This document shows, piece by piece, positions 23,458-33,310 of a stretch of 44,807 nt of DNA. This stretch comes from an uncultured Lactobacillus sp. (GTDB lineage: Bacteria; Bacillota; Bacilli; Lactobacillales; Lactobacillaceae). A program made the translations under genes and the position numbers. Under the pieces are notes generated by a model. The model searched no databases, was not told where the DNA came from, and saw only the letters and a program-made list of their open reading frames with translations. Every line of letters begins with the position of its first letter. Within the stretch, counting starts at the first letter, position 1. Location of the stretch: assembly GCF_947367125.1 (NCBI RefSeq), contig NZ_CANBCQ010000019.1:1-44807 (forward strand). The letters are read 5' to 3'.

Positions 23458-24408
23458 TTAAAATGTAATTAATTTATTTTCATTCATTGTTTCATCATTA
23501 AATTGATACTTCTTAAGCTCAAAGTCATTTTCAAAATTGCAGTAATAAGTCTTGGTGTTAGCAGAATAGCAAGCCGTATAAACAGTGTATTCGTCACTAC
23601 CTTGATTATTAACCACGCTCCCTTTAACCATGGCAACTGACTTAAGAATATTAAAGAACTTAGCTATATTAGCTTTTTCACCCTTGGCAACTGGGTAATT
23701 AGCATTCAAATAAGCTGCTTTAACAAAACGATCAGCTGGAATACTGTCACCAGGTAAACCAACACTGCCAGTGCCGACACCCCATGGAGCAACATCTTGA
23801 CCATTCCAATTTTCGCTTGTTGCATCATGTGGATTCAAGCCAGTGTAATTGCCTAAATTAGTTACTTGCCAGTTAAAGTCTGGGCTGTTAGTCAAAACGC
23901 CAAGTTTATCTTCAAATACCTTAAAGCCATATTGCTTAGACATTTCGACAATGATTGCTTCTTTATTGTCACTAATAATCCAGTGCAATGGAGCGACCGC
24001 AAATGATGAATTAATGGCTTCATTGACTAAGTTAACGTTCTTTAAAGCTTCTTTTACTTCACTTACCGTCGTAAAGTTTTGGGTTACCCAGAGCATTATT
24101 TCATAGGAAGCCAAATTAATCTTGCCATCAATCGGACCATCACTGAACTTAGCATAGTGTGGAAAGTTCAAACCGGCAATCCCCAAACCATCTTCATTAA
24201 AGCAATCAAAATATGAAGGATAACCATCAACTACAATCCCCATTCCGATTACTGCTTTAGTGGTTTTAGTATCATCCAAGAACTTATATGGTAATGGGTA
24301 ATTACGTGGGGTAATAATTACGCCTTCACCATAATCTTGACCTACATCTAAATTACGACCGAAATATAAATTACCTTTGTCATCTGTAAATCTTAATCCT
24401 GTACACAT
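23458..24408 (-). CDS. bsh: Conjugated bile salt hydrolase
   Basis: A 316-residue Ntn hydrolase (choloylglycine hydrolase) that removes glycine or taurine from bile salts. Cys2 becomes the N-terminal nucleophile once Met is removed. The other catalytic residues are in place: Arg18, Asp21, Asn81, Asn174 and Arg227. The length agrees with lactobacillus enzymes. It lies 14 bp after a cbsT-type transporter, in the known cbsT1-cbsT2-hydrolase order of L. johnsonii. RBS GAGAGGAAT before ATG 24408. Cytoplasmic; its substrates would be brought in by the adjacent transporters. Confidence 0.95.
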   Translation of the reverse strand: MCTGLRFTDDKGNLYFGRNLDVGQDYGEGVIITPRNYPLPYKFLDDTKTTKAVIGMGIVVDGYPSYFDCFNEDGLGIAGLNFPHYAKFSDGPIDGKINLASYEIMLWVTQNFTTVSEVKEALKNVNLVNEAINSSFAVAPLHWIISDNKEAIIVEMSKQYGFKVFEDKLGVLTNSPDFNWQVTNLGNYTGLNPHDATSENWNGQDVAPWGVGTGSVGLPGDSIPADRFVKAAYLNANYPVAKGEKANIAKFFNILKSVAMVKGSVVNNQGSDEYTVYTACYSANTKTYYCNFENDFELKKYQFNDETMNENKLITF

Positions 24409-24422
24409 ATTAAATTCCTCTC

Positions 24423-25784
24423 TTATTCGCTAGCTACTTGTTTTTCGTTTTTAGCAATATATTCTTTTTGAATTTTCTTAATTCTAACTACGGAAACAAC
24501 TAAAAGAATAAAACCAATAATTACAAAGGCCATCATGAAGTACCATGCAACCGTAAAACTTGCCATGCCCTTAATAATACCAAATAATGGAGCACCAATG
24601 GCATAACCAATCGCATAAGCTAAGCCAACGTAACCAAGCATTACCCCTTGTTCTTTAGCACCAAACAAGTCTTTTGCCATAAAGGCAGGTCCTGACATAT
24701 AACTAAATACGGCTAAACCACAAAAGATTGAATAAGCTATTCCAATAGTTCTGCTCATCGATGAGCCATAGGGCTGCAAACTAACAATAATCATCATGGC
24801 AATGGATAAAACGTACATGCAACCTGCATAGGTCATAGACTTAGCTGTACCAAATTTATCAAATAGAATACCACCTGATACATTGCCGATTAGACAACCG
24901 ACTCCATACATGGACCCAACTAGGCCAACATCAGTTAAAGACATCTTAGTGTCCAAAAAGGCAGCATAATCTTCGTTTAATGAAGCCAGGCCCAAGCCAA
25001 TAATCAAGAAACCTAAACTAAAGATCCAGAACCACTTCATTTTTACAACTTCTTTACTAGTCCAACCTTGGAATTCATGCGCCTTTGCCTTAGCTGCAGC
25101 ATCCTTGCTTTCTTTTAATTCTTCAGCAGTTGCTACAACTTCATTCTTCTTAGGAGTCCTAATAAAGAAGGAAATAATTACACCGACAACCAACAATGCA
25201 ACAGCAAAAATAAAGAATGGAGCCATTGATGTTAAATGACCAGTTTTAGTATTTCCTGTCATAAATTGCTTTAAAATTGCTTGCGTAGTTGGCTGCAAGA
25301 TAATATTACCGATTGAGCCACCACAAAAGGCAATTCCTAAGGCAGCACCACGGCCCTTTGCTGGGAACCAGTGATTAATTACCCAAGGAACACCCTGACC
25401 AGAGAAGAATGTTGAACCGATCATACAAATAATTGCTGCTAGATAAAATCCTGGTAATTTTGTACTAATACCAAAAATTACGTAGGCAACAGCTGAACAA
25501 CCGATACCGATTAAATACATTAATCTAAAATTGATCTTTTCTAATCCTTTACCAATAAATGGTGAAGCAATTGATGAAGCGATCGCCCCAAAAGTAAAAA
25601 TCAAAGTATATGAAGCTAAGGTAAAATGAAATGTATTAACCAATGGGTGCACAAACAATGGCTGAATATTTTGTGCAATCCCATATGGAATCGCTTGCGT
25701 TAACATACATAGAAACACCATGAAATATTTATAGCCTTTACTTACTGTTTTTTGATTTACAGCAGTTGAACTACTACTACTCAT
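24423..25784 (-). CDS. cbsT2: MFS transporter linked to bile salt hydrolase (cbsT2-like)
   Basis: A 453-residue major facilitator with 12 predicted helices, close to the oxalate/formate antiporter (OFA) group. The N- and C-halves are joined by a charged cytoplasmic loop (around 205-245). It matches the CbsT proteins that move conjugated bile salts in L. johnsonii. ATG 25784 is preferred, after AAGAAGG; the frame extends to a TTG that overlaps the RBS. It is a tandem paralogue of the broken gene upstream. The hydrolase follows after 14 bp. With cbsT1 broken, this is the only intact bile salt carrier here. Confidence 0.85.
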   Translation of the reverse strand: MSSSSSTAVNQKTVSKGYKYFMVFLCMLTQAIPYGIAQNIQPLFVHPLVNTFHFTLASYTLIFTFGAIASSIASPFIGKGLEKINFRLMYLIGIGCSAVAYVIFGISTKLPGFYLAAIICMIGSTFFSGQGVPWVINHWFPAKGRGAALGIAFCGGSIGNIILQPTTQAILKQFMTGNTKTGHLTSMAPFFIFAVALLVVGVIISFFIRTPKKNEVVATAEELKESKDAAAKAKAHEFQGWTSKEVVKMKWFWIFSLGFLIIGLGLASLNEDYAAFLDTKMSLTDVGLVGSMYGVGCLIGNVSGGILFDKFGTAKSMTYAGCMYVLSIAMMIIVSLQPYGSSMSRTIGIAYSIFCGLAVFSYMSGPAFMAKDLFGAKEQGVMLGYVGLAYAIGYAIGAPLFGIIKGMASFTVAWYFMMAFVIIGFILLVVSVVRIKKIQKEYIAKNEKQVASE

Positions 25785-25815
25785 TTTGTTTTCCTTCTTT
25801 CCTGACAAATTAAAA

Positions 25816-27143
25816 CTACTTAACAGACGTATCAGCGATCAGATTCTTTTGTAATTGCTTAATTCTAAGTGAAGCAATAATTAATAAAATAAAACCTACT
25901 GAAACAAAGCATACTGTAAAACACCATGCAACTGTGAAGTTAAACATTCCTTTAATCACACCAAACAGTGGCGCACCAACAGCAAAGCCAATAGCATACG
26001 CCAAACTGACATATCCTAAATTAACTCCTTGTGCTTTAGCACCAAACAGGCTTTTGGTCATAAAAGCTGGACCTGACATATAGCTAAATACGGATAGACC
26101 GCTTGTAATTGCATATCCCATTCCAGCAATATAGTTCATATTTGCGCCATAGGGATGCACACTAATAAAAATCATTAATAAAATTGAAATTACTAGCATC
26201 GTCCCCGCATATGCCATTGCTTTAGCTATTCCTAGCCTATCGAACAAATATCCTCCTGATACATTGCCGATAATCCCTGCCATACCAAAGACCGAACCGA
26301 TTAGTCCTACCTGAGCCAGGGATAATTTAGTATCCAGGAATGCTGCATAATCTTCATTCAAAGAAGCCATTCCTAAGCCGAAAATCAAGAAGCCAATACT
26401 GAAGATCCAGAACCATTTCATTTTCAGGACTTGCTCACTGCTCCAGTCCTGAAATTCATGAGTACTAGATGCTTGTGTTTTCTTAGCTACTACGGAGTCA
26501 GAATTTCACTTTTTCTAGGAATACGAATAAATGCCGCAATAATCAACCCTACAATCAAAAGTGCAATTCCAAAAATAAAGAAAGGCATCATTGATGTTAA
26601 GTAGCCAGTTTTTGCATTGCCAACCATATATTTCTTTAAAATGCCTTGTGTTAGTGGCTGTAAAAAGATTTCACCAATTGAACCACCACAAAAGGCAATA
26701 CCTAATGCCACACCTCTTCCTTTTGACGGAAACCAATGATTAATAATCCAAGGAACGCCTTGACCTGAATAGAATGTTGATCCTACCATGCAGACAATTC
26801 CTGCCAAATAAAAACCCGGTAGCTTAGTACTGATACCAAAAATGAAATAAGCGCCAGCAGACAAAGCAATCCCAATCAAATACATAATTTTGAAGTTAAC
26901 TTTAGGCAATGCTTTACCTACTAATGGTGATACTAGTGATCCCACTATTGCTCCAAAGGTAAAAATCAAAGTATATGAAGCCAACGTAAAATGAAATGTA
27001 TTAACCAATGGATGGACAAATAAGGGCTGGATTAACTGGGCGATTCCATATGGTATTGCTTGCGTAAGCATACACAAGAAAACCATAAAGTACTTATAAC
27101 TCTCACTAACCGGCTTTTTATTAATCGCCAGCTTATCATTCAT
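25816..27143 (-). pseudogene. cbsT1: cbsT1-like MFS transporter, broken by one-base frameshift
   Basis: Two adjacent frames together encode a protein parallel to cbsT2. The upstream part (26490-27143) has 217 residues and ends RIPRKSEILTP before a stop. The downstream part (25816-26421) carries the C-terminal half from MKWFWIFSIGF. In the other frame between them one reads NSDSVVAKK and then HEFQDWSSEQVLKMKW, matching HEFQGWTSKEVVKMKW of cbsT2. One extra A in the three-A run at 26504-26506 would join them as RKSENSDSVV. So a single-base deletion broke the gene, unless it is a sequencing error. RBS AAGGGATTGG before ATG 27143. The C-terminal half may be translated from an internal ATG, but half a carrier is unlikely to work. 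Confidence 0.85.
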
Positions 27144-27242
27144 TCCAATCCCTTCTTTCTAATAGTTCTATAAACCGCGTTCATTTTCATCATATCCTTA
27201 ATATAAAAAATAACAAATAAAACGCCTTATTATTTGCAAATA

Positions 27243-27282
27243 AAAAGCTAAAGATACGCTTTTTTAGTATCATCTAGCTTTT
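27243..27282 (-). terminator. Second hairpin ahead of the cbs operon (terminator or attenuator)
   Basis: Nested stems AAAAGCTA/TAGCTTTT and GATAC/GTATC followed on the minus strand by TATTTG. It lies between the metI terminator and the cbsT1 start, about 100 bp upstream of the latter. It can be a back-up terminator or part of the cbs leader. Confidence 0.5.
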
Positions 27283-27297
27283 GTCTATTAAAAATAA

Positions 27298-27331
27298 AAA
27301 AACGCACCTTCATTTTTGAAGATGCGTTTTT
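27298..27331 (-). terminator. Terminator of the metQNI operon
   Basis: Minus strand stem AAAACGCATCTTCA / TGAAGGTGCGTTTT (one mismatch) followed by a T run, directly after the metI stop. Confidence 0.85.
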
Positions 27332-27332
27332 T

Positions 27333-28034
27333 CTATCTACTTTGATGATTCATTCTTTTAGCAAAGAAGTCACCGATAATTTGTACAATAAAAATCAAAA
27401 TAATTACTAAGATCGTTGCTACTAAAGTAACATCATTATTAAAGCGGTTGTAGCCATAGGAAATTGCTGTATTACCTAAACCACCAGCACCAACAGCACC
27501 AGCCATAGCTGTCAAACCAATTAGGGAAATAATCGTTACTGTAGAAACTCGAATCAATTCTGAACGAGACTCTCTCAAATAAACATCAAAAATAATATCT
27601 CGAGTAGTTGAGCCTAAGCTTTCCGCAGCTTCTACCTTACCTGGATCAACACTTTCCAAAGCAACTTGTACCTGGCGAGCATAAAATGGGAATACTCCTA
27701 GAGTTAACGGAACTAAAGCGGCCTTCATTCCGATTTGTGTCCCAACAATTTTTTGCGTTACTGGTGCAACAAATGCCAATAAAATAATAAATGGGATTGC
27801 TCTAAAAATTGAAACTAGCTTATCCGAGAAATTATACCAGAACTTGTTTGGTCGAATTCCACCATCTTTAGTTAAAACCAGAACAACACCAAAGATAATA
27901 CCTAGAATTCCACCAAAGATTGCTGACCAAAAGGTCATGAATAAGGTTTGGAATATACTGGTACCCCAACCAGCATCCCCGCCCCAGCCAAGTTGAACGA
28001 CATTGGGTAAATATTTACTTAAGAAACTAATCAT
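27333..28034 (-). CDS. metI: Methionine ABC transporter permease
   Basis: A 233-residue permease with about five membrane helices and the BPD-transport EAA loop ([15 protein letters not shown]). It forms the membrane channel of the MetQNI methionine importer. The start is set at ATG 28034, where AAGGGGA lies nine bases upstream and the start overlaps the metN stop by 8 bp; earlier in-frame ATGs fall in or before that RBS. Third gene of the operon under the T-box. Confidence 0.9.
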   Translation of the reverse strand: MISFLSKYLPNVVQLGWGGDAGWGTSIFQTLFMTFWSAIFGGILGIIFGVVLVLTKDGGIRPNKFWYNFSDKLVSIFRAIPFIILLAFVAPVTQKIVGTQIGMKAALVPLTLGVFPFYARQVQVALESVDPGKVEAAESLGSTTRDIIFDVYLRESRSELIRVSTVTIISLIGLTAMAGAVGAGGLGNTAISYGYNRFNNDVTLVATILVIILIFIVQIIGDFFAKRMNHQSR

Positions 28035-29091
28035 GATATACATTCCCCTTCTCATCTAAACGTGTAAACGTAACATTTTGCTTAGCCAAAAATTCCTGCG
28101 TTTGTTTTTGCTCAGCTGGATCTCCCTTAACTAAGACTACCAAAGTTCCGATCGGCTCCTCATTTAAGAGCTCAACGTTACCATAAAGCATTGAAACTTC
28201 GACGCCAATTTGTTTATACAGTTCAATAATGATTGATTTAGTCACATTAGCTACGCTATAAACCAATTGATAAATTGCCTCATCTTCGCTTAGCTTATCA
28301 AGTGCTAATGAATTCAAAGTTGAAATTGCTTCTAGCGAACCACCAACAAATTTCTTAGTCAATTCTTGCTTAGGATGTAAGAAGACATCACGCAAACTGC
28401 CATCTTCAATCACATTACCATGTTCCATCACAGCAACTTTAGTAGCGATCTTCTTAACAGCATCCATTTCGTGCGTAATCAAAATTACCGTTAAATGAAA
28501 TTTTTTATTCAAACGTTTAAGCAAATCTAGGATTTGTTGCGTATTTTGTGGGTCCAAAGCACTAGTTGCTTCATCAGAAATCAAAATATCTGGATTATTA
28601 GCTAATGCTCTCGCAATTGCAACTCTTTGTTGTTGACCACCTGATAATTCAGCGGGATAAAAGTCTGCCTTATCTTTTAAATCAACTAAATCTAGCAATT
28701 CTAATGAACGCTTTTCTAATTCTTCATCACTTAATTTTTCATGCTTTAAAGCAAAGGCCACATTTTCCAAGACGGTTGTTTCATTTAATAAGTTAAAGCC
28801 CTGGAAAATCATGCCGATATTTCTACGCTTTAATTGTAGTTCCTTATTAGAAATTACTTGTTTGCCATCTCTAACAAATTCAGTTCCATCGACAGTAATA
28901 CTACCAGCAGTTGGTTTTTGTAAAAGATTAACTGTTCTAACTAAAGTGGATTTACCAGCTCCAGAAAAGCCGACGATCCCATATATATCGCCCTTTTCAA
29001 TTGAAAGAGAAACATTGTTTACCGCCTTAACTGCTTCACCCTTCTTCTGGGGGAAGGCTACTTCTACATTTTTTAACTCAACAATACTCAT
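28027..29091 (-). CDS. metN: Methionine ABC transporter ATPase
   Basis: A 354-residue ABC ATPase: Walker [10 protein letters not shown] (about 42-50), signature LSGGQQQR (about 142-149), Walker [14 protein letters not shown] (about 159-171). A C-terminal NIL domain (about 270-350) is present, the ligand-sensing domain of methionine importers that shuts transport down when methionine is plentiful. RBS GGAAGTAGA before ATG 29091; it follows metQ after 12 bp. Confidence 0.92.
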   Translation of the reverse strand: MSIVELKNVEVAFPQKKGEAVKAVNNVSLSIEKGDIYGIVGFSGAGKSTLVRTVNLLQKPTAGSITVDGTEFVRDGKQVISNKELQLKRRNIGMIFQGFNLLNETTVLENVAFALKHEKLSDEELEKRSLELLDLVDLKDKADFYPAELSGGQQQRVAIARALANNPDILISDEATSALDPQNTQQILDLLKRLNKKFHLTVILITHEMDAVKKIATKVAVMEHGNVIEDGSLRDVFLHPKQELTKKFVGGSLEAISTLNSLALDKLSEDEAIYQLVYSVANVTKSIIIELYKQIGVEVSMLYGNVELLNEEPIGTLVVLVKGDPAEQKQTQEFLAKQNVTFTRLDEKGNVYHD

Positions 29092-29103
29092 TCTACTTCC
29101 TCC

Positions 29104-29958
29104 TTACTTCAACTTGACATCCCAAGCTGCAATTTGTGTATTACCATAGAACTTCTTAGTCAACTTCTTAGTCTCAGTAGTTTGGTAAGCCTTAACTATA
29201 TCTTGGTAAAGCTTGTCATTTTGCTTTCCTTGTTTAACACAAAGAATATTGATCCATTGCTCTGAATCCTTATTAATTGGCTCAATATAAATTGTTTGCT
29301 TGTCAGTCAACCCAGCTGGACCAGCATAATCATTATTTACTACGGAAGCATCAACTGAATTTAAGACACGACCGGTTTGTTCAGCACCAATTTCTTTAAT
29401 CTTATAATTATTAGGATTACTAATAATGTCAGCAACAGTAACTAAGGTCTTACCCTTCTTTAACTTGATTAAACCTGCATTTTTCAAAACAAACAATGCT
29501 CTTGATTCGTTAGTAGCGTCATTTGGCACAGCAATTGTTGCGCCTTCAGGCAAATCACTTAGCTTGTGATACTTTCTTGAATAAAGTCTAATTGGTGCAA
29601 TATAAGTTTTACCAATCGCAACAACGCCGCCATGGTTAGCCTTATTCCAGTCTTTCAAAAAAGCATAGTGTTGAAAGGCATTCATATCAATATCGCCCGA
29701 TTTTAAGGCTTTATTAGGTTGATTATAATCAGTAAAATTCTTAGTTTTTAATGTAATACCATATTTTTCTTTAGCTGTTTTAGCAACCGACTTCCAAATT
29801 GTTGCCTCAGACTTACTTTCACCAACAATTCCGACAGTTACAGTTTTAGCCTGACTTTGACTTGGCAAACCTGGTCCAAAGCTAAACCAACCAGCAACCA
29901 CAATCAGTACTCCAATGATTGTCCAAATAATTGTATTTCGTCTTCTCCGTTTTCTCAT
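29104..29958 (-). CDS. metQ: Methionine-type substrate-binding protein (NlpA/MetQ family) with membrane anchor
   Basis: A 284-residue NlpA-family binding protein that delivers methionine (possibly D-methionine or peptides) to MetNI. The start at ATG 29958 follows AGAGGAG; the upstream extension lacks an RBS. The N-terminus is basic (MRKRRRRNT) followed by a single hydrophobic helix, but no lipobox cysteine is present, whereas Gram-positive MetQ proteins are normally lipoproteins. It probably stays attached by an uncleaved helix or is released by signal peptidase I near SQAKT. First gene of the T-box-controlled operon. Confidence 0.87.
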   Translation of the reverse strand: MRKRRRRNTIIWTIIGVLIVVAGWFSFGPGLPSQSQAKTVTVGIVGESKSEATIWKSVAKTAKEKYGITLKTKNFTDYNQPNKALKSGDIDMNAFQHYAFLKDWNKANHGGVVAIGKTYIAPIRLYSRKYHKLSDLPEGATIAVPNDATNESRALFVLKNAGLIKLKKGKTLVTVADIISNPNNYKIKEIGAEQTGRVLNSVDASVVNNDYAGPAGLTDKQTIYIEPINKDSEQWINILCVKQGKQNDKLYQDIVKAYQTTETKKLTKKFYGNTQIAAWDVKLK

Positions 29959-29979
29959 CTTACACTCCTCTTTTTCTAA

Positions 29980-30250
29980 AAATAAAAAGAGCACTCATCC
30001 CCAAAAGGACGAATGCTCGCGTTACCACCTTTAATTCGTCCATTACTTGCGTAATGAACCTCACTGGCTATCCAAAAATAGCTTGCACTGTTAACGGATG
30101 CAACTCCGCTGATAGCTAAATATCACTATCAGTCATCATTCCAAACCCATATTCATCAGTTTTTATTTGCTAACTTTCACCACCACGTTAGCTCTCTTTA
30201 TCAATAAAAGTTCTGATTACTCAGTTCTTCGAGATGTTGTTTTCTTGATT
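29980..30250 (-). promoter_or_regulatory. Methionine T-box riboswitch
   Basis: The leader holds the T-box core AAGGTGGTAACGCG (minus strand, 30018-30032), followed by a terminator (29989-30018, stem GAGCATTCGTCC / GGGATGAGTGCTC, then TTTTTATTTTT). Stem I includes AGTA-type internal loop sequences and an apical stem AGCTAACG / AGTTAGCA. The specifier region reads GGAATGATGAC, with ATG (Met) at 30137-30139 or 30134-30136. Uncharged tRNA-Met would stabilise the antiterminator and turn on metQNI. A TTGACT (30284-30289) with TAGCTT (30261-30266) 17 bp on is the likely promoter. Specifier choice between the two ATGs is uncertain. Confidence 0.88.
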
Positions 30251-30303
30251 TGTTATAAATAAGCTATCATCTTATTTTAATCTAGTCAACATATTTTTTA
30301 ATT

Positions 30304-32706
30304 TTATTTGATATTCTTTTTTCCGCGATCATATGCTTCTTTAAATTCCGCAAAAGTCATATTTTTACCCTTTTGGTCAAATACGATCAACACTTCAGCT
30401 ACTCCATCCAATACTTTAGATAACCATCTAAAAATAGTAACTGCGGCGAAGAATAAGACCATCAAAATAAAGAGTGATTTGTTGTTAAGCATGGTTAACG
30501 AGAACAAATGTGGTAAGAAAATAACTGAACCAATGATACATAAAATCGACAAGCCCATGACCATTAATCTAAATTTATTCATCGGTGCAGAAATGTGATA
30601 CATAACCATCAAACCAACTAAGACTAATAAAGTTGTAGCTGTCGTTCCAACCTGACCATGATCAAGTGAAATATACGATCCTGCAATTACCAAAATCGCC
30701 ACGGCTAGCCAGTCTGTTAACCCACCAGGAATTGCTCGGGCTAAAACATTAGGCATAAACTGGCCGCGAATCCGCTGGTGATTCGTTTCTAAAGCCAGCA
30801 AAAATGATGGTAATCCAATCGTAAAGGCCGAAATCAAGGTGATTTGTGCTGGTTGCAAGGGATAATTAATAGTCATAATTAAGGCAAAGATCGCCATTAA
30901 AAATGAAAAAATATTTTTAACTAGAAATAAACTCGCTGAACGCTGAATATTATTAACTACTTGCCGACCTTCATTTACAACTAATGGCATTTTAGCAAAA
31001 TTAGAATCAAGCAAAACCACTTGCGATGCTTGAACCGCTGCACTATTGCCTGAAGCCATTGCAATCGAACAGTCAGCTTTTTTCATCGCCAAAATGTCGT
31101 TCACACCATCACCAGTCATTGCCACCGTATTGCCTTGGTTTTGTAAAGCAACAACAAACTTACGCTTTTGTTCTGGTTTCACACGACCAAAAATATTATA
31201 TTCTTGCACAGCCTTTTCATATTCGCCATCTTTAATTGTTTGTGCATCTATATATTTATCTGCACCACTAATTCCGGCTTGCTTAGCAACCCGGGAAACA
31301 GTAACTGGATTATCACCAGAAATAACCTTAATATCAACGCCCTGCTTAGCAAAATACTGGAAGGTTGATTTGGCTTCCTTACGAATTGGATTAGACAACA
31401 AAATATAACCGAGGACTTTAACATCTTCTTTTAAAGTCGAGTCTTCTTCAGTTAATACATCCGGATAAGTAGCTACAAGCAAGACCCGATAGCCTTCTGC
31501 GGCATATTTTTCAAATTCATCTCGATACTGTTCATATTGATTGCGCAAAACCATTTCTGGTGCGCCAATCAAAGTAGTTTGTTGTCCAAAAATCACCCCA
31601 GAATATTTATTTACTGAGGTAAACGGCAAAATACTGCTGGCTGTTTTAGTTCCATTCTTAAAATGGGCATGAATCGCCTTCATCGTCGCATTGTCAGCCG
31701 GCATATTTTTAGCAAAATCTGCAATTACACTGTTTAAATCACCAGAATAAGCCTTACTATTGACCGCCTTCTCTACTGCCATTTTTGGCTCAGTAATCGT
31801 CCCTGTCTTATCTACACAAAGAACATTGACCCGTGCTAAAGTTTCAACACTCTTCATATCATGCAGCATTACCTCTTTACGAGCTAGCTTCATGGCAGCC
31901 AAAGCTAAAGCAACAGTAGTCAATAAATACAGCCCTTCCGGAATCATCCCAATTAAAGCTGCTTCCATTGAAGTAATACTCCGTTTTAAGCCAATATTAT
32001 TTAAAAAGAAACTCTGACTAAATAAAGCAATCCCGACAGGAATAATGATAATGCCAACCCACTTCACTAACCGATTGATTGAACGCACCATTTTGGATTG
32101 TTCACTGCCGCCCATGGCTTTAGCTTCAATTGTTAATTTAGAAATGTAGGAATCCTTCCCAACTTTTTCTAAAACTGCATAGGCCTTGCCAGATACGACA
32201 AAGGAACCTGACATCAATTCAGCATCTTTTTCTTTAGTAATTTCATCAGCTTCACCTGTTAAAAGTGCTTCATTAACCCGCAACTCGCCTGAAACTACCC
32301 GGGCATCAGCTGGAATTTGATCACCCGTCTGCAGCAAAATAATATCGTCTTTAACTAACTGTCCAATCGGTATTTTTTCTTTTTGCCCGTTACGTAAAGC
32401 GGTAATTTCCGTGGCGTTCATTACATTTAACTTGCTTAATACTTTTTTAGCACGCAGTTCCTGAATAATCCCAATAATTGTATTCAGTATAATAACCGGT
32501 AAAAAAGTTAAATCATTCCAGGCACCAACTAAAACTAGTAATGTAGCTAAAATTGCAAAAATCAAGTTAAAATACGTAAATACATTTTCACGAATTATCT
32601 GTGCAGTTGTTTTAGATTGATCATCAACTGCATAATTAACTTGGCCATTTTGAATTCTTAGATTAACTTCAGCTTGAGTTAATCCAGTTAATTGTTTATC
32701 TGTCAT
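30304..32706 (-). CDS. CtpE-like P-type cation ATPase
   Basis: An 800-residue P-type ATPase. Actuator motif TGEAD (150-154), PEGL in helix 4 (256-259), phosphorylated Asp299 in DKTGTIT and the hinge GDGVNDILAMKKADC. The N-terminus (GLTQAEVNLRIQNGQ, IIRENVFTYFN) and the PEGL helix resemble the CtpE/Exp7 group of mycobacteria and streptococci, linked to calcium transport, more than Cu or Zn ATPases; there is no metal-binding N-terminal domain. ATG 32706 is chosen after AGGACATAAAA. A terminator separates it from folA, so it is a single-gene unit. Ion specificity is inferred. Confidence 0.82.
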   Translation of the reverse strand: MTDKQLTGLTQAEVNLRIQNGQVNYAVDDQSKTTAQIIRENVFTYFNLIFAILATLLVLVGAWNDLTFLPVIILNTIIGIIQELRAKKVLSKLNVMNATEITALRNGQKEKIPIGQLVKDDIILLQTGDQIPADARVVSGELRVNEALLTGEADEITKEKDAELMSGSFVVSGKAYAVLEKVGKDSYISKLTIEAKAMGGSEQSKMVRSINRLVKWVGIIIIPVGIALFSQSFFLNNIGLKRSITSMEAALIGMIPEGLYLLTTVALALAAMKLARKEVMLHDMKSVETLARVNVLCVDKTGTITEPKMAVEKAVNSKAYSGDLNSVIADFAKNMPADNATMKAIHAHFKNGTKTASSILPFTSVNKYSGVIFGQQTTLIGAPEMVLRNQYEQYRDEFEKYAAEGYRVLLVATYPDVLTEEDSTLKEDVKVLGYILLSNPIRKEAKSTFQYFAKQGVDIKVISGDNPVTVSRVAKQAGISGADKYIDAQTIKDGEYEKAVQEYNIFGRVKPEQKRKFVVALQNQGNTVAMTGDGVNDILAMKKADCSIAMASGNSAAVQASQVVLLDSNFAKMPLVVNEGRQVVNNIQRSASLFLVKNIFSFLMAIFALIMTINYPLQPAQITLISAFTIGLPSFLLALETNHQRIRGQFMPNVLARAIPGGLTDWLAVAILVIAGSYISLDHGQVGTTATTLLVLVGLMVMYHISAPMNKFRLMVMGLSILCIIGSVIFLPHLFSLTMLNNKSLFILMVLFFAAVTIFRWLSKVLDGVAEVLIVFDQKGKNMTFAEFKEAYDRGKKNIK

Positions 32707-32756
32707 AATTTTATGTCCTATACTGAAAATACTTCCATCCATTATAGCTAAAAAAC

Positions 32757-32786
32757 AAAAAGTCTCGCAACTTTGCAAGACTTTTT
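32757..32786 (-). terminator. Terminator of thyA-folA
   Basis: Minus strand stem AAAAAGTCTTGCAAA / TTGCGAGACTTTT, then TGTTTTTT. Confidence 0.85.
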
Positions 32787-32791
32787 AAGAA

Positions 32792-33301
32792 TTATTTATT
32801 TTTTCGCTGATAGGTTAAAAAGACATAATCATACTTATTCTTCTCATCATGTTGATGCACTTCGCGCTTAATCAGTTCAAAATCATCATAATTAATCGCT
32901 GGCATTACTGTGTCGGTTTTAAATTTTGCCTTAATTTCTGTTTTTTCCAAAATGTCAACTTGATCAAGCAACATTTTAAAAATCGAAACTCCACCGATGG
33001 CGCAGAGCTGCTCATTTTCATGCTGTTTTAGATAATTATCCAATTCTGCCATACTAGTAACAATCTTAATCCGCTCATTATTTGCATATTTCTTCTTCAA
33101 ACTAGAACTATGCGTTAAAACAATATGTTTACGCTTAGGCAATAAATTCGGCAGACTAGTAAATGTTTTTCGCCCCATAATAATTGGATGACCACTGGTT
33201 TTCTCCTTAAAGTGGTACAAATCTGCTGGTAAATGCCAAGGTAAATGACCATCTACGCCAATACCATGATTTTCATCTTCAGCCCAAACAAAACTTAACA
33301 T
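32792..33301 (-). CDS. folA: Dihydrofolate reductase
   Basis: A 169-residue DHFR that regenerates tetrahydrofolate for thymidylate synthesis. The conserved start MLSFVWAEDENHGIGVDGHLPWHLPADLYHFK contains the PWHLP substrate loop and Asp27; GRKTFTSLP and GGVSIF are the cofactor-site motifs. RBS GGAGAATACG; the start is 9 bp after the thyA stop, the usual thyA-folA pairing. Confidence 0.95.
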   Translation of the reverse strand: MLSFVWAEDENHGIGVDGHLPWHLPADLYHFKEKTSGHPIIMGRKTFTSLPNLLPKRKHIVLTHSSSLKKKYANNERIKIVTSMAELDNYLKQHENEQLCAIGGVSIFKMLLDQVDILEKTEIKAKFKTDTVMPAINYDDFELIKREVHQHDEKNKYDYVFLTYQRKNK

Positions 33302-33310
33302 CGTATTCTC

